Assembly: GCF_051650185.1 (NCBI RefSeq)
Contig: NZ_JBOFIN010000012.1
Coordinates: 1 to 10,826, forward strand
Length of the DNA stretch: 10,826 nt
From: Scandinavium sp051650185
GTDB lineage: Bacteria; Pseudomonadota; Gammaproteobacteria; Enterobacterales; Enterobacteriaceae
Direction of reading: 5' to 3'
Under the pieces are notes generated by a model. The model was not told the origin of the DNA and did no database searches. It was given only the letters and a program-made list of their open reading frames with translations. A program made the translations under genes and the position numbers. Below, piece by piece: positions 6,421 through 10,826 of this stretch. The stretch's first letter is position 1; every line of letters begins with the position of its first letter.

Positions 6421-6433
6421 CATTTTTAAGCAT

Positions 6434-7723
6434 ATGAAAAAGAATACTAATTTACGTAGTCTCGCCGCCCAGGCCGTCGAGCAGGTCGTTGAGAAGGGCC
6501 AGTCACTGAGTAATGTCCTGCCCGCACTGCAGCAAAAGGTGGGTGAAAAAGACCGGGCGCTTTTGCAGGAACTCTGCTTCGGTGTCCTTCGTACGCTTTC
6601 CCAGCTTGAGTGGTTGATCAATAAGTTGATGGAACGCCCGATGACAGGCAAGCAACGTACCGTTCATTACCTGATTATGGTTGGACTGTATCAACTCCTG
6701 CACACCCGAATTCCGGCACACGCCGCTCTTGCCGAAACAGTGGAAGGCGCCGTAGCGATTAAACGTCCGCAGCTAAAAGGTCTGATCAACGGTGTTCTGC
6801 GTCAGTTTCAGCGAAATCAGGAAACGCTACAGGCAGAATTTGCCTCCACAGAGCTGCGTTTTCTGCACCCTTCCTGGCTGGTGAAACGCATTAAGAGTGC
6901 CTATCCGCAGCAATGGGAAGCGATTCTTGAGGCTAACAACCAGCGCCCGCCAATGTGGCTTCGCGTAAACCGCAATCACCATAGTCGCGATGAATGGATG
7001 GCCTTGTCCGAAGAAGCCGGGATTACTGGCTTCTCGCATCCTGAGTATCCTGATGCTGTGCGTCTGGAAACTCCGGTGTCTGTACAGGCTTTGCCCGGAT
7101 TTAACGAAGGTTGGGTCACGGTTCAGGATGCTTCAGCTCAAGGCTGCATGAATTTCCTGCGGCCAGAAAACGGCGAGAAGATCCTCGATCTCTGCGCGGC
7201 ACCCGGCGGCAAAACCACACACATTCTTGAAGTTGCGCCAGAAGCCAATGTGATGGCGGTAGATGTCGATAAGCAACGCCTGACGCGTGTGTATGAAAAC
7301 CTTAAACGCCTTGGCATGAAAGCTCAGGTTAAGCAGGGTGACGGCCGCTTCCCTTCTCAGTGGTGTGGCGAACAACAGTTTGATCGCATTCTGTTAGACG
7401 CCCCCTGCTCCGCAACTGGCGTCATTCGTCGCCATCCGGATATTAAATGGCTGCGCCGCGATCGAGACATCGCCGAGTTGGCACAACTGCAGGCGGAAAT
7501 TCTGGATGCGACCTGGTCGCATCTGAAAACCGGCGGCACGTTGGTTTACGCGACCTGTTCCATTCTTCCTGAAGAAAACAGTGAACAAATTGCCGCCTTC
7601 CTGAAACGCACACCCGATGCCTCACTCACTGAAACGGGCGATGCAGAACATCCAGGACGCCAAAACTTACCGGCGGCAGAAGAAGGCGATGGTTTCTTCT
7701 ACGCTAAGCTAATCAAACAGTGA
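6434..7723 (+). CDS. rsmB: 16S rRNA m5C967 methyltransferase RsmB
   Basis: RsmB (Sun, RrmB) methylates carbon 5 of C967 in helix 31 of free 16S rRNA using S-adenosylmethionine. The ATG at 6434 gives 429 residues, the E. coli length; an upstream in-frame ATG inside fmt would add 27 residues and is not supported. Residues 1-140 form the NusB-like RNA-binding domain. The SAM site is DLCAAPGGKT (252-261), motif IV is DAPCSATG (322-329) with Cys325, and motif VI is TCS with the catalytic nucleophile Cys375, the two-cysteine arrangement of the family. The C terminus ends in GDGFFYAKLIK as in E. coli. It follows fmt and precedes trkA by 21 bases. Confidence 0.97.
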   Translation: MKKNTNLRSLAAQAVEQVVEKGQSLSNVLPALQQKVGEKDRALLQELCFGVLRTLSQLEWLINKLMERPMTGKQRTVHYLIMVGLYQLLHTRIPAHAALAETVEGAVAIKRPQLKGLINGVLRQFQRNQETLQAEFASTELRFLHPSWLVKRIKSAYPQQWEAILEANNQRPPMWLRVNRNHHSRDEWMALSEEAGITGFSHPEYPDAVRLETPVSVQALPGFNEGWVTVQDASAQGCMNFLRPENGEKILDLCAAPGGKTTHILEVAPEANVMAVDVDKQRLTRVYENLKRLGMKAQVKQGDGRFPSQWCGEQQFDRILLDAPCSATGVIRRHPDIKWLRRDRDIAELAQLQAEILDATWSHLKTGGTLVYATCSILPEENSEQIAAFLKRTPDASLTETGDAEHPGRQNLPAAEEGDGFFYAKLIKQ

Positions 7724-7744
7724 TGAATTAATGGATCGCGACTG

Positions 7745-9121
7745 ATGAAAATTATCATTCTGGGTGCCGGACAAGTTGGCGGCACACTGGCGGAAAACCT
7801 GGTCGGCGAGAATAACGACATTACCGTTGTCGACACCAATGGCGATCGCTTGCGCAGCCTGCAGGACAAATTCGATTTGCGTGTCGTACAAGGACACGGC
7901 TCGCATCCACGAGTTTTGCGTGAAGCGGGGGCCGACGATGCCGACATGCTGGTCGCCGTCACCAGTTCGGACGAAACAAATATGGTCGCCTGCCAGGTCG
8001 CCTATTCGCTTTTTAATACGCCAAATCGCATCGCCCGAATCAGGGCTCCGGACTATGTGCGTGATGCGGAAAAGCTGTTCCATTCTGAAGCCGTGCCTAT
8101 CGATCACCTGATTGCGCCAGAGCAGTTGGTTATCGACAATATTTATCGTCTGATTGAATACCCGGGTGCGCTGCAGGTGGTTAATTTTGCCGAAGGCAAA
8201 GTCAGCCTTGCGGTAGTGAAGGCCTACTACGGCGGGCCGCTGGTCGGGAATGCGCTGTCCACTATGCGCGAGCATATGCCACACATCGATACGCGCGTGG
8301 CTGCAATTTTCCGTCATGACCGTCCGATTCGCCCACAGGGTTCAACCATCGTCGAAGCGGGTGATGAAGTGTTCTTCATTGCCGCATCACAGCATATTCG
8401 TGCCGTAATGAGCGAGCTTCAGCGTCTTGAGAAACCCTACAAGCGCATCATGCTTGTCGGCGGGGGCAACATTGGCGCAGGCCTCGCGCATCGTCTGGAG
8501 AAAGACTACAGCGTTAAACTGATCGAACGCGACCAACAGCGTGCCTCTGAACTGGCCGAGAAGCTGCAAAATACGATCGTCTTTTACGGCGACGCATCAG
8601 ATCAAGAATTACTGGCTGAAGAACATATCGATCAGGTTGATCTGTTTATTGCCGTCACCAATGATGACGAAGCCAATATCATGTCGGCCATGCTGGCCAA
8701 GCGAATGGGCGCCAAGAAAGTGATGGTGCTTATCCAACGTCGAGCTTATGTCGATCTGGTACAGGGCAGCGTAATTGATATTGCGATATCTCCGCAGCAA
8801 GCAACGATCTCTGCACTTTTAAGTCATGTGCGCAAAGCAGATATCGTGGGTGTGTCCTCACTACGTCGCGGTGTTGCGGAAGCCATTGAAGCTGTAGCTC
8901 ATGGCGATGAAAGCACCTCTCGCGTTGTCGGACGAGTGATTGACGATATAAAACTGCCGCCGGGCACGATTATCGGAGCTGTAGTGCGTGGTAATGAAGT
9001 CATGATAGCAAATGACAATCTTCGTATTGAACAAGGCGACCACGTCATTATGTTCCTGACAGATAAAAAGTTTATTACCGATGTCGAAAGGCTATTTCAG
9101 CCAAGTCCATTCTTTTTGTAA
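7745..9121 (+). CDS. trkA: Trk potassium uptake regulatory subunit TrkA
   Basis: TrkA is the peripheral cytoplasmic-side NAD(H)-binding subunit that gates the TrkH and TrkG potassium channels in the inner membrane. The 458 residues hold a duplicated RCK module. The first Rossmann fold begins at residue 1 with GAGQVG (7-12) and Asp30 at the end of strand 2. The second begins near 234 with GGGNIG (239-244) and Glu261. Each is followed by a TrkA_C domain (about 140-225 and 370-455). There is no signal peptide or membrane span. The ATG at 7745 has only a weak GGA ribosome site. It is the last gene of the def cluster and is followed 9 bases later by a strong terminator. Confidence 0.97.
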   Translation: MKIIILGAGQVGGTLAENLVGENNDITVVDTNGDRLRSLQDKFDLRVVQGHGSHPRVLREAGADDADMLVAVTSSDETNMVACQVAYSLFNTPNRIARIRAPDYVRDAEKLFHSEAVPIDHLIAPEQLVIDNIYRLIEYPGALQVVNFAEGKVSLAVVKAYYGGPLVGNALSTMREHMPHIDTRVAAIFRHDRPIRPQGSTIVEAGDEVFFIAASQHIRAVMSELQRLEKPYKRIMLVGGGNIGAGLAHRLEKDYSVKLIERDQQRASELAEKLQNTIVFYGDASDQELLAEEHIDQVDLFIAVTNDDEANIMSAMLAKRMGAKKVMVLIQRRAYVDLVQGSVIDIAISPQQATISALLSHVRKADIVGVSSLRRGVAEAIEAVAHGDESTSRVVGRVIDDIKLPPGTIIGAVVRGNEVMIANDNLRIEQGDHVIMFLTDKKFITDVERLFQPSPFFL

Positions 9122-9126
9122 CGACG

Positions 9127-9154
9127 AAAGGGCGCCAATAACGGCGCCCTTTTT
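9127..9154 (+). terminator. Intrinsic terminator after trkA
   Basis: A perfect GC-rich stem GGGCGCC (9130-9136) and GGCGCCC (9143-9149) with loop AATAAC is followed by TTTTT and preceded by AAA, a textbook Rho-independent terminator. It lies just after the trkA stop and should end the def-fmt-rsmB-trkA transcript, isolating mscL. Confidence 0.92.
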
Positions 9155-9268
9155 CATTAACCCTTTATATTGCATGGCTTATTTATTCCATCTGACATTG
9201 GTTCTGCAATGGAAATCAGCTAAACATTTGTTAAACTTATAAACGTCAGCCAGCACAAGGAGTATAAA
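9155..9268 (+). promoter_or_regulatory. Upstream region of mscL
   Basis: This A/T-rich gap must hold the mscL promoter. A TAAACT at 9232-9237 or TTATAA at 9237-9242 could be the -10; no good -35 lies at standard spacing from either. That would fit RpoS-type promoters, and E. coli mscL is known to be RpoS-influenced. A CTGACA at 9192-9197 lies too far from either -10 to act as its -35. A six-base inverted repeat TTCCAT/ATGGAA (9186-9191 and 9209-9214) flanks it. The ribosome site AAGGAG is strong. Confidence 0.35.
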
Positions 9269-9679
9269 ATGAGCATTATTAAAGAGTTTCGCGAATTTGC
9301 GATGCGCGGGAATGTTGTCGATTTGGCAGTAGGTGTGATTATTGGTGCCGCATTCGGCAAGATCGTTTCTTCATTGGTTGCCGATATTATTATGCCGCCG
9401 TTAGGTCTGCTGATTGGGGGTATCGACTTCAAACAATTTGCCGTGACCCTGCGTGACGCACAAGGCGATGTGCCTGCTGTCGTAATGCATTACGGCGTCT
9501 TTATTCAGAATATTTTCGATTTCGTCATCGTGGCATTTGCCATTTTTATGGCAATCAAGCTGATAAACAAGCTGAACCGTAAGAAAGAAGAGCCTGCTGC
9601 GGCGCCGGCTCCTTCAAAAGAGGAAGTCTTGCTGGCTGAGATCCGCGATTTACTGAAAGAGCAGAACAATCGCTCTTAA
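9269..9679 (+). CDS. mscL: Large-conductance mechanosensitive channel MscL
   Basis: MscL is a homopentameric inner-membrane channel that opens under high membrane tension to release solutes after hypo-osmotic shock. The 136 residues are almost identical to E. coli MscL. An amphipathic N-terminal helix (SIIKEFREFAMRGN) precedes TM1 (about 15-45), whose gate-lining face includes Gly22 and Gly26. A periplasmic loop (about 46-75) follows, then TM2 (about 76-100), the charged RKKEE cluster and a C-terminal helix (about 116-131) that bundles in the cytoplasm. AAGGAG lies seven bases before the ATG. It appears to be a single-gene unit, bounded upstream by the trkA terminator. Its TAA is immediately followed by the arfA stop codon on the other strand. 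Confidence 0.98.
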   Translation: MSIIKEFREFAMRGNVVDLAVGVIIGAAFGKIVSSLVADIIMPPLGLLIGGIDFKQFAVTLRDAQGDVPAVVMHYGVFIQNIFDFVIVAFAIFMAIKLINKLNRKKEEPAAAPAPSKEEVLLAEIRDLLKEQNNRS

Positions 9680-9895
9680 TCAGAGTCCAGAAACAAGAAA
9701 GCCAGTGGTAAAAAAGTGCATCACTCTTTTGCCACTGGCCTCCCAGTTCGCTCGATTACCCTGTTTCCCTTTACGCTGATAACTTCCTTTCCCTTTTTTA
9801 TTCTTCTCAACTCGCTGACGAAAAAGCGGGTCATGCAACAGGGCTTCGATGGCATTATCTTTAATCTGCCCCTTCGTATGCTGATAGCGGCTCAT
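9680..9895 (-). CDS. arfA: Alternative ribosome-rescue factor A (ArfA)
   Basis: ArfA recruits RF2 to ribosomes stalled without a stop codon, as backup to tmRNA. The full reading frame is 71 residues. The first 50 or so (MSRYQHTKGQIKDNAIEALL onwards, then the basic KNKKGKGSYQRKGKQGNR tail) are almost identical to E. coli ArfA (YhdL). The start ATG at 9895 has a GGAG site. Codons 53-65 (9739-9701) form a long hairpin followed by a T-rich stretch. In E. coli, RNase III cleavage or termination at this hairpin makes a nonstop mRNA whose product is tagged by tmRNA and degraded. Only when trans-translation fails does active, shortened ArfA accumulate. The hydrophobic residues after 60 are not expected in the active form. 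Confidence 0.94.
   Translation of the reverse strand: MSRYQHTKGQIKDNAIEALLHDPLFRQRVEKNKKGKGSYQRKGKQGNRANWEASGKRVMHFFTTGFLVSGL
9691..9739 (-). terminator. Hairpin terminator / RNase III site inside arfA
   Basis: The arms 9722-9739 and 9701-9718 pair over 18 positions around a three-base loop; in the minus-strand RNA there is one C-A mismatch and one G-U wobble. The stem is followed on the minus strand by TTTCTTGTTTC (9700-9690), a T-rich tail. The long stem suits RNase III, and the tail suits intrinsic termination. Both would end the arfA mRNA before its stop codon at 9682-9680. On the plus strand the same structure lies 21 bases after the mscL stop and may protect that transcript's 3' end, but it lacks a following T-run there. 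Confidence 0.85.
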
Positions 9896-9927
9896 AATAT
9901 CTCCAGTATGTGGGTTAATTCGGCGCG

Positions 9928-9956
9928 AGTGTAATCCTCTGCCTGGGGTAAATCAA
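9928..9956 (-). promoter_or_regulatory. Predicted arfA promoter
   Basis: On the minus strand TTGATT (9956 to 9951, overlapping the zntR stop) and TACACT (9933 to 9928) are separated by exactly 17 bases, about 32 bases before the arfA ATG. This would give arfA its own promoter even though it follows zntR by only 57 bases. It is a sequence prediction. Confidence 0.5.
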
Positions 9957-10378
9957 CACCCTGATTTGTCGGCTTCTGCACCTTGTTCTAACGCTTCCAG
10001 AATCGAACAGTAGACGCTACTGTGAGCAGTACCGCAACAGGCATCATTCAGTCGCTGTAATGAGCGCCGCATCGTTTCCAGTTCGGCAATGCGCGCCTCA
10101 ACCTCACTCAATCTGACCTGAACGATGCTTTTCGATTCCTGACAAGTGTGATGCTCGGGATCAATACGGATCGATAGCAGTTCACGGATCGCTTCTAGTG
10201 TGAACCCTAACTGTCGCCCATGACGAATAAAACGCAGACGCTGCAGGTCGCTGTCTGAATAAAGCCTGAAGCCACCTTCAGTACGGACATCATGATCCAT
10301 CATTTGCTGCTTTTCGTAATAGCGAATGGTGTCGGGTGTAACACCAGCCAGTTTCGCTAACTCACCTATACGTAACAT
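9953..10378 (-). CDS. zntR: MerR-family zinc-responsive regulator ZntR
   Basis: ZntR is a dimeric MerR-type activator that, with zinc bound, underwinds the promoter of zntA, the P-type Zn(II)/Cd(II)/Pb(II) export ATPase gene encoded elsewhere. The 141 residues match the E. coli length. The winged-helix DNA-binding domain (1-70) begins RIGELAKLAGVTPDTIRYYEK. A long dimer helix (about 80-115) follows, then the metal loop. Metal ligands known for ZntR are present: Cys79, Cys114, Cys115, His119 and Cys124, plus a terminal Cys141. The start is ATG at 10378, whose A is also the last base of the yhdN stop (TAATG), so translation is likely coupled to yhdN. No zntA lies in this window. Confidence 0.96.
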   Translation of the reverse strand: MLRIGELAKLAGVTPDTIRYYEKQQMMDHDVRTEGGFRLYSDSDLQRLRFIRHGRQLGFTLEAIRELLSIRIDPEHHTCQESKSIVQVRLSEVEARIAELETMRRSLQRLNDACCGTAHSSVYCSILEALEQGAEADKSGC

Positions 10379-10749
10379 TATGACTCTCCTTTGATTTTAT
10401 TGAGGAGTTTCCCCGCATAGTCGCCATGAAGAAAGTCAGTGTTGAGCCCGGCTTGTCTAAGCTTTAACTCAAGCAACGTGAGCTGGCGGTGAAGTTTATT
10501 GAATCGCGGGTCGTCTTCACGAACGGTTTGCAGGAGATCGGCAAGCTGGAGGGCTTGCTTACGCTGTTCAAGTTCAGGAGGAAGACATCCCGCATTTTTC
10601 AGTAATCTGTAACCGGCACGTAATTCTGCAAGCACATGATGGTCGTCATCAAGTTCCAAACGCTTTCCACTCCCAGCCAAGGAGTCAAACTCGCCGTTAC
10701 GCTGAGCATCGAGAATATGCCGCTCGGCCCACTGGTCCAGTAACCACAT
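10378..10749 (-). CDS. yhdN: DUF1992 (DnaJ-homologue-type conserved domain) protein YhdN
   Basis: A 123-residue soluble protein, an ortholog of E. coli YhdN (122 residues), in the DUF1992 family also annotated as the DnaJ homologue subfamily C member 28 conserved domain. No J-domain HPD motif is present and the function is unknown. The conserved core is FDSLAGSGKRLELDDD (21-36), RAGYRLLKNAGCLPPELEQRKQA (44-66) and a C-terminal helical stretch ending YAGKLLNKI. I chose ATG at 10749 because it gives the E. coli N terminus (MWLLDQWAERH) with a CAGG ribosome site; a TTG seven codons upstream is less likely. It lies directly upstream of zntR with a one-base overlap, and just after the predicted rplQ operon terminator. 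Confidence 0.9.
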   Translation of the reverse strand: MWLLDQWAERHILDAQRNGEFDSLAGSGKRLELDDDHHVLAELRAGYRLLKNAGCLPPELEQRKQALQLADLLQTVREDDPRFNKLHRQLTLLELKLRQAGLNTDFLHGDYAGKLLNKIKGES

Positions 10750-10783
10750 AATATCAACCTGAGTGAACAAAAAGAGTACAGCT

Positions 10784-10789
10784 AGTGTA
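10784..10789 (-). promoter_or_regulatory. Possible -10 of a yhdN-zntR promoter
   Basis: The minus strand has TACACT (10789 to 10784), about 35 bases before the yhdN start. No recognisable -35 lies 17 bases upstream, so this is a weak prediction. A promoter is expected here because a terminator-like sequence lies immediately upstream. Confidence 0.25.
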
Positions 10790-10812
10790 GAAGATGGGGG
10801 TCGTGAGGGTAT

Positions 10813-10826
10813 AAAAAAACCCGCCG
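10813..10826 (-). terminator. Partial intrinsic terminator at right edge (upstream operon)
   Basis: The minus strand enters the window with CGGCGGG followed by seven T (10819-10813), the right arm and T-run of a Rho-independent terminator whose left arm is beyond the edge. By synteny with E. coli this would end the rpsM-rpsK-rpsD-rpoA-rplQ (alpha) operon. The identity of that operon is inferred from gene order only. Confidence 0.65.

Noticed and set aside
6353..6433. Longer rsmB start inside fmt
   Set aside because: The extra 27 residues are translated from fmt codons and the terminator hairpin, and the known protein starts with MKK at 6434.
9716..9934. 72-residue plus-strand frame antisense to arfA
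   Set aside because: It is a mirror of the conserved arfA frame and the arfA hairpin, without a ribosome site.
990..10749. Idea of a functional zinc cluster (YrdA, YrdD, Def, ZntR)
   Set aside because: Metal-binding proteins are common and these are in separate transcription units; ZntR is known to control zntA, which is elsewhere. No shared operator was seen.
1..10826. Mobile element, CRISPR array, prophage, toxin-antitoxin or defence island
   Set aside because: Gene order is the conserved enterobacterial housekeeping order from rrn to rplQ with no inserted genes, direct repeats or transposase-like frames; I see no support for a new system here.

Overview
This window is a chromosomal segment of a gammaproteobacterium of the family Enterobacteriaceae. 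The gene order and nearly every protein match the E. coli K-12 neighbourhood between an rrn operon (the rrnD position) and the ribosomal-protein alpha operon ending in rplQ. The proteins differ from the remembered E. coli versions by scattered substitutions, mostly in YrdA, DprA, RsmB and YhdN, whereas Def, MscL and the ArfA core are almost unchanged. This suggests a related genus such as Enterobacter, Klebsiella, Citrobacter or a relative. I cannot fix the genus from memory.

Layout. Positions 1-311 hold the promoters (P1, P2) and leader (boxB, boxA) of an rRNA operon reading leftwards; the 16S gene should start just outside the left edge. Divergent from it, yrdA (gamma-class carbonic anhydrase-like) runs rightwards to 1014. 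A six-gene minus-strand cluster then occupies 990-4781, in transcription order dprA, smg, yrdD, tsaC, aroE, yrdB. It is tightly packed, with overlaps and two GTG starts inside GTGA stop/start junctions. From 4912 a plus-strand cluster def, fmt, rsmB, trkA runs to 9121 and ends at a strong intrinsic terminator. Next comes a single plus-strand gene, mscL. Converging on it from the right are minus-strand yhdN, zntR and arfA. The right edge carries the tail of a terminator that, by synteny, would be that of the rplQ operon.

Functions. Def and Fmt are the pair that removes and adds the N-formyl group at translation initiation. RsmB methylates 16S rRNA, TsaC makes the threonylcarbamoyl-AMP precursor of tRNA t6A, and ArfA rescues stalled ribosomes. 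With the adjacent rRNA operon and ribosomal-protein operon, this is largely a translation neighbourhood. Mixed into it are shikimate synthesis (AroE), potassium uptake (TrkA), osmotic protection (MscL), zinc-responsive regulation (ZntR) and DNA-binding proteins (DprA, and YrdD by its zinc ribbons).

I found no mobile element, CRISPR array, tRNA or disrupted gene, and no evidence of a previously undescribed system. The most instructive structure is the arfA 3' end. A long hairpin with a T-rich tail sits inside the coding region, before the stop codon, so its transcripts are expected to lack a stop. The arfA stop codon also directly abuts the mscL stop codon.
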